Assembly: GCF_023856365.1 (NCBI RefSeq)
Contig: NC_064548.1
Span: forward strand, 15,979,642 to 16,043,641
Length of the DNA: 64,000 bases
Direction: 5' to 3'
DNA from: Brienomyrus brachyistius
Lineage: Eukaryota > Chordata > Actinopteri > Osteoglossiformes > Mormyridae
Under the pieces are notes generated by a model. It did no database searches and was not told the DNA's origin. It worked only from the letters and a program-made list of their open reading frames with translations. Below, one piece after another: positions 36,240-47,539 of this stretch; position 1 is the first letter of the stretch; each line of letters opens with the position of its first letter. Made by a program: the position numbers and the translations under genes.

Positions 36240-36320
36240 CCTGCTTGGTGCACCAGGCCACCACCATGAAATACTGGAAAAGTGGTTGAATATGAATGGA
36301 TGGATGGATGGATGGTTGGA
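36240..36320 (+). mobile_element. SINE 3' tail
   Basis: ACTGGAAAAGTGGTTGAATATG and four GGAT units form the SINE tail, itself expanded into a small GGAT array. Confidence 0.55.
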
Positions 36321-36594
36321 TGCATGGATGGGCTGAAGTAACCCTCTATTACAGACTTATGCTAAACACTCATTACAATGGCCCTCATCTTCATACTGTG
36401 ATCCTGCTAATTTCTCCCTGGGCTGGTCAGCCATAGAGCAGAGTCCAGGCAGCAGCGTCACTTGGTGCCTTCAGAATGCATTCAAATCCTCTCTTTCGGT
36501 TTTTGGGAATTTTAGGGAAAAAATACTGACATGTAACATTCAGATAAGCACTGAGATCCTTTATTAATGAAACAAAATTTAGATCAGAGGTGGA

Positions 36595-36776
36595 CAATCT
36601 TATCTGCAAGGACCGGTGCGTATGCAGGATTTTGGGGTAACCTTAAGGTCAGCTGTTCAAACCCAGTTGTGAGGACTCTTTAGCCAATCAGTCCTCTAGT
36701 TAGTAATCTAATTAAGGAATGGCGGAGAAAACCCGCAAACACACCGGCCTTTTCTGGATAAGATTGGTCACCCCTT
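36595..36776. mobile_element. hAT-type miniature element, copy 2
   Basis: Same family and orientation as 14832-15018. The ends are CAGAGGTGGACAATCTTATC and GATAAGATTGGTCACCCCTT. Flanks ATTTAGAT (36587-36594) and TTATAGAT (36777-36784) match at 6 of 8 positions, an aged target duplication with central TA. Confidence 0.85.
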
Positions 36777-37279
36777 TTATAGATGGTTCCAGAGAAAAAT
36801 GTAGTAATTGACATTTATATGGGGCATTGACTGTGCGACAGGTAATCAGACAGTCCATAAGGCAATGTGCAGATAGAATTTTGTCATTTCCAGTGCTGAT
36901 GATTCAAATGAGACCAGTGACTGCAGTAAAACCACAAAAAGAGAAGATACACGTTTTTTTTACAGCAAAAACAATTATTATTGTTAAACTATTAATCATT
37001 GTTCATTGTATATTTGTCATACAACCACAAAGTAAATAATGTAAAAAGGTGTAATAGTCCACTGATGAGAAATATAGAATTTACCTAGTTTCAGCTGATA
37101 ATTAAACCTACCATCTATACTTGTTAAATGTGTTCTGTGACCATGAAAGCATTTCACTGTCCTGTGATCATACCATAACTTTAGTCTAGTTTGCGGTTCA
37201 GGAATTTGATATCTTCCCCAATAGTCTGTACCATTGGTGTTGTAATGCTTGTATTATGGTTCTTTGAAGGTGTGTTGGG

Positions 37280-37832
37280 TCAAAGACTCCGCCCCTCAGC
37301 CTGTGTCCCACCAACACAAGCCTTTAGTCGTCAGTCTCCGCAACTTACTAGAGGCATGTCTTCTCCTATAACTTGCAGACTTTTTAATTTAGCCCGGCTT
37401 GTGATTGGCGGCGTATCTGGTATCAGACGGTCACCTAAACTCGCCTCATCTTGCTTCTCCATGGGGCAGGACCGAACACTAGGATGGTCTGTTAGCGTAG
37501 AGGAGGCGGCCTTATCTCTGGGCATCTCTCTCAGCAGTATAAACCACACATGAAACCCGCTGGGGAGTTTTGGGAACGGACTTGCGGTTCAGTCTATTCT
37601 TCGACATGTGTTCGTCCCCTCCTACTGCCCGGCCCGGTCTGACTCCCTGGGATATCCAATCCCTCTAGCGACCCAGCTTGGAAGGACAATGGACAATGAG
37701 AAGCAATCATTCTCTCTTCACTGGTGCAATCACCGCTTAAGTTCTCTTTCTACAGCCTGCAAAAGAAAGGATGGCCGTGATTCCTTTAAATTGGTGCAGG
37801 AACTCCTCAGCTGCTTCTCTCAGCCCTCCTAA
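37280..37832 (+). promoter_or_regulatory. Promoter-like stretch with short open frame
   Basis: In order along the plus strand there is a GC box (CCGCCC, 37289-37294), an inverted CCAAT box (ATTGG, 37404-37408), a TATA box (TATAAA, 37538-37543), then an ATG at 37608 opening a 74-codon frame that ends at 37832. An in-frame internal ATG lies at 37686. The peptide has no recognised domain. The block is unique and GC-balanced. CCAAT to TATA spacing (about 130 bases) is longer than usual. A start of transcription near 37570 is inference. Confidence 0.25.
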
Positions 37833-37879
37833 TGCCTCCACGTCTTGGGTACACCCAGCAGCATGCTGCGTTGATGCGC

Positions 37880-38640
37880 CGATAAGCACTTTGAGGAAAG
37901 AGGACATTTAAAATTTGCATGGCCGGAGCAAGAAGGGCCTTTCAAGAAAACGATCACAAGTCTAGTCTGCTTTAATGGTATCACTGTCGATTTAGTTACA
38001 ATTTACTTTTTCGCCATTTTCTTTTTATTGGTTCAGGATCCAAGCTAATTAATTGCTTTTTCCCAGAATTCCTGTAGCAGCATGAATCGTTTCTTCGATT
38101 AAAAATCATGCCATTTTAGCTATGAAATTTCAAACATGCACATAATAGAAAGAGATTAACAGTTGAATCAGTTGAAAGTTTCTAATAATTTTAAATGAAG
38201 CTATTTGGAGGAGACAAACTGCAAGTTTTACTCAAGAACCTGCAGTTATTTATGTTTTAGATCCATCAAAAGGCCTATTACAGGAATAATCAGGGTGTCA
38301 AAATGTTTTACTTCATTTTTCAATTCATTGTAATAATTTATCTAAATAATACTTCATCTTTTACCATGACTTAAAACACAGCTATGTTAGTAAGTATAAA
38401 CTCGATTTCCTCAGTAAACATCAGACAGAAAAACAACTGTTTTATTTATGAAGCATCATTTGAATCATAATCAAATCGTACCCTAGAATCCCTGATTTCC
38501 CTTGATGCATCTTGGTCCTTACATTAAGTAAAAAAAAACAAAAAAGATGCTCCTTCAATAATTATTAATGACAGTTTTAAATATTTAATAACGGGGCGCT
38601 GTATCTTTTTAGCATCAGATTACTGTTTTTAAATTATAGT
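37880..38640. other. Unique AT-rich block, candidate regulatory DNA
   Basis: Contains an octamer ATTTGCAT at 37913-37920 and CAAGCTAATTAATTGC near 38041. No repeats or coding signal. Confidence 0.25.
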
Positions 38641-39840
38641 TTGCTGAGTTTGCAGTGAACGTCAATGCATCTTCCTAAGCTGGGCTGTAGCGGGCCTTGT
38701 TTTCAGCCCAAGCGAAATCCCGGTGTCCATCCTTTCCTCCACCACAAAGATCCCTTTTTTCCGCCACTCACGGCTGTATTCGCTGTCTACACGTGGCAAA
38801 TGATTGCCCCAGTAAAGGTATTTTCTGTTTCAATCTTACTTTTTTTTCCCAAGGGAGAACAAAAGGGACAAGCTTTCTGTAGCTGCTTCTACTGAGAAAA
38901 TTGTTCCGAATTGCCTCATTCCTCGGCAGATTAGCGAATGCATACAATCCCAGGCTAAGTGCTATTGTGTGCTACAATTTGGCTATTATACTTTGTCTTT
39001 TTGATTTAGAAACCCCCCCCTTACCAATTAAAGTAATACCGCTTTCCAATACCTGCTCCCAATTAAATCTGAGCGATATTACCTGCCTTTGCTGCAGCTG
39101 GCTACAGATTCCTAGCACTTACTCCCATTCATTAGGCCTATTCATGGTGAAAGAGCTGATGGCAAGAATTCAAGCCTCTGTCGTCTCCCTCTTTTTTCCA
39201 CCCTACGCTCTCAAACTCCCCCCCCCCCCTCCACACTCACACTTCCACAGCCTCCCCCCTCTCTACTATCTCTCTCTCAGTCTCTCCTTTCTCCACAAAA
39301 GCAACGCCGCTTTTACTGCCACGACTCAGAATATCAGGCAACCACAGAGCGGAGACGTCAGATCCTCAGCATTTCCTTATATTTATTTACCCCGCCCTTC
39401 TCACTTTTTTTGCGCTTGCCCTTTTCTTGTCTCGCAGGTAGCCGGAGACCTCCTCCTCATTGTGTTCTCCTCAAAGCTGCGCATCTGTGCCGCTGCGCCG
39501 AATCCCAGAGCTGCATCGCTGCTAACGCCACAGCCCGGCAAGGTCCCTGCGTTTGAGGATCCTGTGAATCGTCGGAAACCTTAAGGCTCACGTACAGGGA
39601 CGAGCGATGTTCTCATGCATGCAGGTTTAAGCGTACCTCATCTCCCTGGTCACCAGCTTCCTTGCAAGGCTCAGTAAGAATCCAGGATATTTCATCACAA
39701 ACAGAAGTTTTGTTTTTTTTTTTGATATTCCACCCCAGGGGCCATCACCATGGCTAATTATGATGGACATTTCTATTTTTTTCCCTTTTACCACAGACAT
39801 GGTATTTAGAAACATAGTCTACATTTTTTATTTATTTTTT
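38641..39840. other. Unique block holding the longest non-repetitive open frame
   Basis: The plus-strand frame 38901-39584 is 227 codons long. It runs through a C/T-rich stretch (39180-39300), where stops are rare, and its product matches no protein I know and has no consistent domain. AATTAAATCTGAGCG and CCAATTAAAGTAATACC are homeodomain-like. I treat it as non-coding. Confidence 0.3.
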
Positions 39841-39844
39841 ATTT

Positions 39845-39930
39845 CACTCAGTCAAAACATTTTGGCACACACAGACAAGTCTTGCCACGGGCACATTTGT
39901 CCCAGTAAGGGCAGGTTGACGATCCCTGTT
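39845..39930. mobile_element. Possible miniature element remnant
   Basis: The end GGTTGACGATCCCTG is like the reversed CAGGGATCGTCAACC terminus of fish hAT miniature elements. The other end is not found. Confidence 0.25.
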
Positions 39931-40289
39931 GTGTAACCATTTTCTCGCATACTTTTAAGCACTGCAATCTTATGAAATGAAAATATCAGCTAAAAACGGC
40001 ATAAATCAGAGGAATTCCAATTATTTATGGCAAAAAGCCCCATTTAGATGTGAAGGTAATACAATATTGGTAAAGGTTATTCTGCTACATCACACTAGGC
40101 AGTAAGGCGATGAATGGAGCAATGAAGGACCAAAATGTATCAGCGAGAGTAAAGCTGAAGAGCACGGTAAATTGTTGGCGCAGTTGTGATGAAAAGTAGG
40201 GGATAAAGACCAATGCTGCATATCTGCTATTCTCAAGAAGTCAACAGTCTTTGATTAATCTCTCGAGATCTATTGCCTTCTTGATTTGG

Positions 40290-41010
40290 TACTTCTCATC
40301 CAATAATATCTCGCATCTCTTTCCACTTGTCCTGGTGGTGGTAGTAGTGGCATGCTGAGTCAGTCAGACCAGGCCTCGTTTTCCCAAGGTCACAGACTGT
40401 AACATATGCTGGAAGATCTCTAGACATTCTCAAGCTTGCTGGGAGATTTAATTCCTTAATTCTGTCCTGGATCTTTCCTGGGCTCCTGTTCATTGGGTTG
40501 TGTCCAAAACAGCTACCTTGAGAACCTTTTAGTTACCATCCTTCTGAGATTCCCAAACCTCCTCAGTTGTTTCCTCTCAATTTGAAGAAGCAATGGCGCA
40601 ATTTTTAGTTCCCTCCAGAACTCCAAACGTGTCACCCTAGCATGGAGAGAATCCAGCAATCCTGTGGAGAAACCTCATTTGGCAGCTTGTATTTATGACC
40701 TTGTTATTTTGTTCATTGCCAACAGCTCGTGATCAGAGGTGAGGATAGGAACATAGATAACAGCTAAACCACAAGCTTCATATGAACTCCTGTTTCTTCG
40801 CTATGGACTTTCTCAATGCTAACAAAACTGCAATGACCAAACCACGTTCCCCCAAACCATCACCTGTGTGGAAGATCCAGAGGTAAGTAAAATCATGCAC
40901 AAAAAGCTGATTCTCAATCCTACCACTTAACACTCAGCATCAGATTACTCAAGTGAGTGCTGGAGGTTCTAATCAGAGGAGACCAATCATTTGCAAATAT
41001 ATGTCACTTC
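40290..41010 (-). mobile_element. Degenerate non-LTR retrotransposon (L2/Rex-like), antisense
   Basis: The plus strand reads the reverse of a fish LINE 3' coding region, in collinear order: CCCAAACCTCCTCAGTTG with AATTTGAAGAAGCAATGG, TGTCACCCTAGCATGGAGAG, GAGAAACCTCATTTGGCAGC, TGTATTTATGACCTTGTT, CAGCTCGTGATCAGAGGTGA then GGATAGGAACATAGAT, AGATCCAGAGGTAAGTAAA and GCTGATTCTCAATCCTACC. The frame is broken throughout, so the copy is old and inactive. Family assigned from memory of its typical order. Confidence 0.7.
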
Positions 41011-41045
41011 TAACCCCATGCCAGGGGTCAACAAGCAGTCTCAAT

Positions 41046-41151
41046 CAGTGTTTCCCAGTAAGATCCTTGGGAACCCACAATCGGTCCCTCCCAGCTACCT
41101 ACCAGAAAAACGTGGTCTGTGGATCTAGGAGGACCAGATTGGTAAATACTG
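41046..41151. mobile_element. Short palindromic miniature element
   Basis: The left end CAGTGTTTCCCAGTAAGATC and the right end GACCAGATTGGTAAATACTG are inverted, and CCACAATCGGTCC mirrors GTGGTCTGTGG inside. The flanks GTCTCAAT and CTCTAAGT share five of eight bases. It sits 35 bases from the LINE remnant. Confidence 0.65.
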
Positions 41152-41159
41152 CTCTAAGT

Positions 41160-43133
41160 GATTTGGATTTTGTGCTAAGTATACAGACACAACTCTTACT
41201 GCATCCCTGAAGGACTGAATAATATGGACTAGTGGCCATGGCACTCTGCATTCCTTCATCTTCCGTTGTATGTGCTGGGGTGTGTAGTCATTTTCCCTTA
41301 TCTAAGTTCACAAAGCACCTGTTAACAATGTTAACACACTCCTGTGGACCCCCACATAGCCGTGAGAGAGGGAATAATTGGTCCACTATTCCACAACCAT
41401 ACCAGAATCTGCGTTTCTCCTGCTAAATCATTGGTTTGAACATCATGTGATGTATCCTCCTCAGTGCCCTCATATAGCCCCCCCCCCCCCCCCCAGAGAG
41501 ACTGAGAAGTGTGATCCCTGTGTAGTTGAAACACACTTACCAAACCACTGGCAATCATTGGGGCTCCTTGCTGGATCACAATTTGTCTGTCTCTCCCCAC
41601 AGATCTCCACCAAGGGACACCCTACCAAGAATTCAAGCTACATAGGACATACCTAGTGGATCTTCAACATACTCAGGTCATAATCTTTGGAGCAGCCACT
41701 AACATCTCCAAGACAGTTAAATGCATCGGTGTCTTCTCAAACCTACCTGAAATATCCATACAGGTGATTATTTATAGATTTTGTCAATTTCCTGTTTATC
41801 GAACACCAAGTTACAGTGGTCTGTTCTTCCTAATTAAGCTCACTTTCAATATGCAGTGTTTCAAAGCCTGTTTAATTCGTCGGTTTTTGCTGTTTATGGT
41901 GTTTGAGTAGTGTACTTGACCCGTACCACTCCAGAGTGATGAATAAATAAATAAAATGAGGATACGTCGGCGACCTTGAGAATCACCGAAACAGCAGGAA
42001 CCCTGCTCTTTGATATTCTAAATCAAAGGCCTCCTTTGCTTTCTGAGAGCCGAAGGTTGTTGTTTTGGTTTTATTGTTTTCCCTCGTCCGCAGTATAAAG
42101 TGGGCTGACCGTGACTCTAACTTTTGCCTTATACATCTAAAGGTGATTAGGTTTTTAATTAAGCACTGAAGATCAGAGTGACTAAAGTAGGTTTCATGCG
42201 CTGGGACGACTAGCTGCGCACATCAAAAACAAACAACAAAAACATACAAGACCTCTCTCTGCTCCATTCCCCAGGACAGCCTCCTAAACGCCCTTGTTAT
42301 TCTTCAACAGCAAGGTCACCGAGGAAAGGTTTCTGTACCTGAGTTTGGATTTTCAAATTCATGGTCAATATCATTCCCAATTAGCCTTCGACGATACACT
42401 AGATAGACTGCATGCGCTAGAGCAAGGCGTAGAAGAGAGTAATTGCATTCGGACCAAATGTCAATATACATGAAACAAACAACACAGTGTCCATGAGCTG
42501 CAGTGAGATTCAAGGCGAGGTGGGGGGGGGGGGGGGGGGCACGTTTGGTGAGCTTGCATCAGATTTATTACCCGCCGAAGGTCACGGGCAAAAAAAAATT
42601 ATAAAATAAAAAAAACGGAAACATCTCACACTCCTGACAGGTGAGTACAGTTTTGCTGACACTGACAAAAATCTAGGTGCCAGATTTAGCTAACTGGGTT
42701 GGCTTTTGCCTCAAATCTGCCATCAGTCTGCAAAGAAAATCTTACAGCTGGCATCCACCCTTCCTGTTGCCTGCTTCTTGCATTCTAAAAGGAAAAAAAA
42801 TATATAAATATATATTTATATGCAAGCATATTGTCTACCGAGCTGGTCAGTGTTTGGTGACAGCGTTTCTTATTGGTATATTCGATTTAGATATGGCATT
42901 TATAGACAGGTTTACCTGTCATCCTTGATGTGTAGGAACACGATGTGCTTACAGGAGTGTGTGAGGGAAGCCTTTGTAGTGTAACATTTTGCTAAAGCAC
43001 AGGTCTCCCTCAGCCTCCCGCTTCCTGTGTAGGTCTCTTAACAGGTATTTCCTAGCCCAGCTCAAGCGTCTTCTTGAGTGACAGCCAAAGCTCACATTCT
43101 TGTGTCTCCTGCATACAAAATCAGACAGTCAAG
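41160..43133. other. Mostly unique intergenic DNA with C and G tracts
   Basis: A C17 run lies at 41478-41494 and a G18 run at 42522-42539. The part 42000-42480 is non-repetitive. Short frames on both strands are not recognised. Confidence 0.35.

Positions 43134-43192
<59 letters not shown>
43134..43192. repeat. GT/TA compound microsatellite
   Basis: A short GT run passes into about 24 TA units. Part of a 275-codon frame beginning at 43100 is translated from it and is an artefact. Confidence 0.95.
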
Positions 43193-43197
<5 letters not shown>

Positions 43198-43267
43198 GAC
43201 TTCCATGTATATAAATATATATATCCAGCTATTAAAATGCCCAGTCATTTACACTGTAAACTGTCTT

Positions 43268-43550
43268 CCGAAGGATGTGGGCAGCATGCTGACTCAGTGG
43301 GTTACGCTACAGGCTGGAAACTGCAGGGTTTGGGGTTCGATTCACACCTTTGGTTCTGTGGCTGTGTGTGGAGTTTTTAAATTCTTCCCATGTTGCAAGG
43401 ATGGGGCTGCTCTAATTTCCTTCCACAGCGAATTGGTGGTGATGGACTGGCAGGCTTTCCAGGAGGTGCCCTGCCTCACACCCTCTACTTCCTGGGATAG
43501 GGTCCAAGCTCGCAGCCACCCTGTACCAGGGAATCAGCCGGAAGATGGAG
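43268..43550 (+). mobile_element. Near-full-length SINE
   Basis: The tRNA-like head is present (ACTCAGTGGGTTACGCTACA, then the B box GGTTCGATTC at 43334-43343). It is followed by GTGTGTGGAGTTTTTAAATTC, the diverged middle, GGTGATGGACTGGCAGGC and CTTCCTGGGATAGGGTCC, and an AGATGG end. Confidence 0.8.
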
Positions 43551-44587
43551 GCACGGATTTATGTGCGATGCTTAAAAATGCGAGGCTGCTTCAAACAGAT
43601 GTCTCTCGTACGCGATCTGAGAATGCACTGATCATAATAGAAATAGTGGGCTCTCCTTTTCACACCTATCTCCATGAAACTGTGAGCTGCGGCACATGGT
43701 GGACCCTGTCGAGGGAATGGCTGGTCAGCAAAGACAACGGAGAGAACACGCAGAACCGTTGGAGGTGGACGGTGCGTGTGGAGCGTCTGCGGGCACCCAC
43801 ACGCGTGTGCGAGCGTACGCGTGTGTGCGGATCACACTCGCAGCTTCTAATTGAAGTGATAATGGACTTCCAAACTCCATCGTCACACTTCCCAGTACAT
43901 ACATACAGTGGTGTATATATAACTTGATACATTGTCAGCATCTGTGTCTGCAGAATAAATCCAAGGTGTTAGATGATAACAGCAATCTTCACATATTGAA
44001 ATGGCTTGCAGTGAAGAAATTTGCACATTTTGAAGTGAATATATTCGGAATATGATTGGGTTTCCCTCATCTGCAAGTCTTAGATCTTGTGTTCTTCAGC
44101 TCATAAGTACACACGAGAGCACACGTTTTGCACTGTCTTGCACAGTTCAACACATTGACGTTATTCAACCACAACCAACCCGACGACCATTTTTCAGCTG
44201 TAGAACCTTCAAGATGTTTTAGTGATAAAGAAAGCAAGGAAGTAACAACACTCATTTACCACTCTGTAGGAGACACAGCATGCTGGTGGTTTAATAAGAA
44301 CACAAAGCACCAATTTATCATTATAAACATAAGGTAACTCAAGAGCAGCACCCCAAGTAGAATTCATTATCCCCCCCCAGGGATTTAAACAGCCCACCTC
44401 CTCCAGAGATTACTTCAAACCAGCATGGTCAACTACTGCTCACCAGCCATGGAAATTCCTCCAGAGGAACCTGGAACTGCAATGCAAGTTCATTGGCTCC
44501 TCTACTCATTTGAATTCATGTAATATTAAAAGCTGATAGCAGTATCTCAGCACAGTTTACCTAAGCAGATGATTTTGGTAGGACAGT
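43551..44587. other. Unique intergenic DNA
   Basis: An alternating purine/pyrimidine stretch at 43798-43830 (CACACGCGTGTGCG type) could form Z-DNA. Downstream, CTTCTAATTGAAGTGATAATGG is homeodomain-like. No gene recognised. Confidence 0.35.
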
Positions 44588-44650
44588 GAAGCAGTGATTC
44601 CCAATTCTCTCCTTGGGGATTCACAACTGGTCCACATTTTTGCTACCTCT
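44588..44650. mobile_element. One end of a palindromic miniature element
   Basis: GCAGTGATTCCCAATTCTCT and TTGGGGATTCACAACTGGTC align with the left end of the element at 41046. The partner end is not found. Confidence 0.45.
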
Positions 44651-44799
44651 TAGCTCCTGGAGCAAAGTATTAGCGGTCAGTAGCCTTTTTAGAGGAATAG
44701 TCCATTCAAAATGGGGGTATTTAAAAACATAGCAGTTTATTTTTTGACTGCAAAAGGCCATCATTTAGTTTTAGGTATCTGCTGTTTTCCAACTTATCA

Positions 44800-44801
<2 letters not shown>

Positions 44802-44837
<36 letters not shown>

Positions 44838-45126
44838 AAGTGGATATACCTTACCTTATGGGTACAAAATGTCCCCACAACGTGATAAATGCCCATTTCC
44901 TAGTCCCCATAAGGGAAAACTGAAGTTAAGAAAAATCTGTGACTGCAATGAAAAAACTTAAAATGCAAAAACTGTTGTATTTTGTTTGATTACTTATGGT
45001 TATGGTTAGGGCAGGGTGGGGGTTAAGGTTGTCATAGTTAGTGTTAGTATTTTTTCCATAGAAATGAATGAGCGGTCCCCGTAAAAATATGTTTACCCGA
45101 CGTATGTGCGTGTGTGTGTGTGTGTG
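44802..45126. mobile_element. GT-bounded interspersed repeat
   Basis: The element starts in a GT run (44802-44836) and ends in another (45107-45126). Between them lie TACCTTATGGGTACAAAATG, TCCCCATAAGGGAAAACTG, AAACTTAAAATGCAAAAAC, GGTTAGGGCAGGGTGGGGGT and CCATAGAAATGAATGAGCGG, a text I recognise as a common fish interspersed repeat. The GT runs are part of the element. No coding capacity. Confidence 0.65.
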
Positions 45127-45284
45127 GCCGTGGCGAAGGGGCAGGGGTCTGGTCACAGTTAATAAAGCATCCACCTCCCCAGAACTGTGAGAATGGGGAT
45201 TCTTTGCCAGAGCAATCATCCACATCACCTGCATGTCTAGCACTTATACTACTGCAAAGGTCCTAGCTGGCCCATCCAGCGCCA

Positions 45285-46217
45285 CACATGTGAAGGAGGA
45301 GACACACATATACACACGCCTGTGAAGGAGAAGACACACATATACACACGCCTGTGAAGGAGAAGACACACATATACACATGCCTGTGAAGGAGAAGACA
45401 CACATATACACATGCCTGTGAAGGAGCAGACACACATATACACACGCCTGTGAAGGAGAGGGACACATATACAGGCATGTGAAGGAGCAGACACACATGT
45501 ATGTGAAGGAGCAGACACACATAAATATATGAAGGAGCATAGACACACATGTGAAGGAGCAGACACATATACACACATGTGAAGGAGCAGACACACATAT
45601 ACACACGCCTGTGAAGGAGCAGACACACATATACACACGCCTGTGAAGGAGAAGACACACATATACACACACTTGTGAAGGAGCAGACACACATATACAC
45701 ACGCCTGCGAAGGAGAAGACACACATATACACACGCTTGTGAAGGAGCAGACACACATATACACACGCCTGTGAAGGAGAAGGGACACATATACAGGCAT
45801 GTGAAGGAGCAGACACACACGTATCTGAAGGAGCAGACACACATAAACATATGAAGGAGCATAGACACGCCTGTGAAGGAGCAGGGATACATATACAGGC
45901 ATGTGAAGGATCAGACACACACATATGTCAAGGAGCAGACACACATAAACATATGAAGGAGCATAGACACACATGTGAAGGAGAAGATACATATACACAC
46001 ATGTGAAGTAGCAGACACATATACACACATGTGAAGGAGCAGACACACATATACACATGCCTGTGAAGGAGAAGGGACACATATACAGGTATGTGAAGGA
46101 GCAGACACACATATGTGAAGGAGCAGACACACACAAACATATGAAGGAGCATAGACACACATGTGAAGGAGAAGACACATATACACACATGTGAAGGAGC
46201 AGACACACACACACACA
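45285..46217. repeat. Large 32-bp minisatellite with higher-order structure
   Basis: The basic unit is CCTGTGAAGGAGAAGACACA then CATATACACACG (32 bp), repeated roughly 30 times with shorter variants. A composite block starting GGGACACATATACAGGCATG (GGGATAC in one copy) recurs at 45460, 45782, 45884 and 46074, each followed by short-unit variants ending in ATGAAGGAGCATAGACAC-like sequence. All three minus-strand frames stay open for 147-321 codons, because the unit lacks stops there and is not a multiple of three, so the peptides repeat every 32 residues. These are artefacts. Confidence 0.95.
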
Positions 46218-46711
46218 AACACATCATTTCCAGAGGTGGCTTGATCCAGCAGATCCCCAGGAAAGAGGCCGCCCCTATCTGTGTGGGAGTGTCGGCTTAC
46301 TGCACTTCTAGGGGAATAATTAATCTGACTAACAGGTAAGGGATACTTAGACATGGCTCAAGAGCCCCTTTCAGAGGTTTGTAAGCGTTTCCACGGTGAA
46401 ATGGATCCACCTTCACTTTCCCCTTCAGCGGTGGAAACACCAGCTGTGCCCCCGGACACCACGGCAGGAGTGACCAGTCCCCCACTCCAGGACACCCCCC
46501 CCTCTGCACTCAGTGCAGGGGCCTCAAGGCCAAACTCAAGGGTCCTCCGACACATTTGCTAATCCCCACCACCACCCAACCCCCCGTGAGACGCTGCCCA
46601 GACAATATCCCCCTCCCCGCACAGCACTGACATACAGGCCGTGAGACACGGACCACCAGCAGCTGGGGGAACTTTCTATGGAGCATGGCTGGGGACAAAC
46701 AGAGCAGATCC
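46218..46711. other. Unique GC-rich DNA
   Basis: Overlapping frames of 62-73 codons on both strands; none recognised. Confidence 0.35.
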
Positions 46712-46798
46712 CTGCCTTGTACTCGCAGCTTCCAGGATAGGCTTCAGAGCCCTGCAACCCTGCATAGGATAAGCGGGAACATAAAAAAGATGGATGGG
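46712..46798 (+). mobile_element. SINE 3' end
   Basis: GCAGCTTCCAGGATAGGCTT, CCCTGCAACCCTGCATAGGA, TAAGCGGGAACAT and AAAGATGGATGGG form a clear SINE 3' end. Confidence 0.8.
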
Positions 46799-47392
46799 TT
46801 TATTTAATATCAAATACCAATTCAATGAACAAAAAAGCATGTAATTGATAATTGAATAGCTGATAATTCCACTTTTTCAAGGTCTGTTACTTCTTTCTCA
46901 AGGATTTGGCACACGTGGCTTCATAGAATGTTCCAGATATATCTAGGATAAAGTAAACATTGGGGGAATTGGGGGCCAGTGTGGTAAAACACGGATTTGT
47001 GAGGAAAAGGCAGCGGATTGTGAATTAACATGAAGCATCGCGACACATTTGAAGCCTTCCTGTCTCAAGTGAGGAGGGGTAGCATGGGCCGAACAGTCCT
47101 GACTGGTACCACTGATGGATCTGCCTTATCCAGCAGAATCTGCCTCACATCCCAGCAGCTGGTGAAGAGGCCCCCCCCCTTACCGGTGACCTGGGCAGTT
47201 TGAGTTAGCAGATGGACCCCCCTTCCCCCCCCCCCCCGCCCCACAACACCCCCACCAACCGAAGAATGCATCATAGCAGGGCTGTCTGCCCCCCACTTTC
47301 CTTTTGTCTTACCTCCCCCTGGCGGCTATAGGTCCTCCGTTGCAAACGTTGACGTCTGCGTAGACGACTTCTCTGTCACCTCCCCTTCAAAT
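46799..47392. other. Unique DNA with C runs
   Basis: A C13 run lies at 47225-47237. Nothing else identified. Confidence 0.4.

Positions 47393-47422
<30 letters not shown>
47393..47422. repeat. Poly-G tract (30)
   Basis: The longest homopolymer of the window: thirty G residues without interruption. Confidence 0.9.
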
Positions 47423-47423
<1 letters not shown>

Positions 47424-47539
47424 ATCCCAAGAAGATCTCGTGGTATTTGCTGGCCATGCTTATTCCCTTACATCTTTTTCACTCCACGCTGGGGATCTCC
47501 CGCTCTCCGCGGTTTACTGTATAAATGCCGCTTCCTCTT

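Noticed and set aside
43100..43927. A 275-codon plus-strand frame
   Set aside because: It reads through a TA microsatellite (Tyr-Ile repeats), then a SINE, then unique DNA; no domain is recognised.
45244..46354. Long minus-strand frames up to 321 codons with Cys/Val-rich repeats
   Set aside because: They are translations of the 32-bp minisatellite, open in all three phases because the unit has no stops on that strand.
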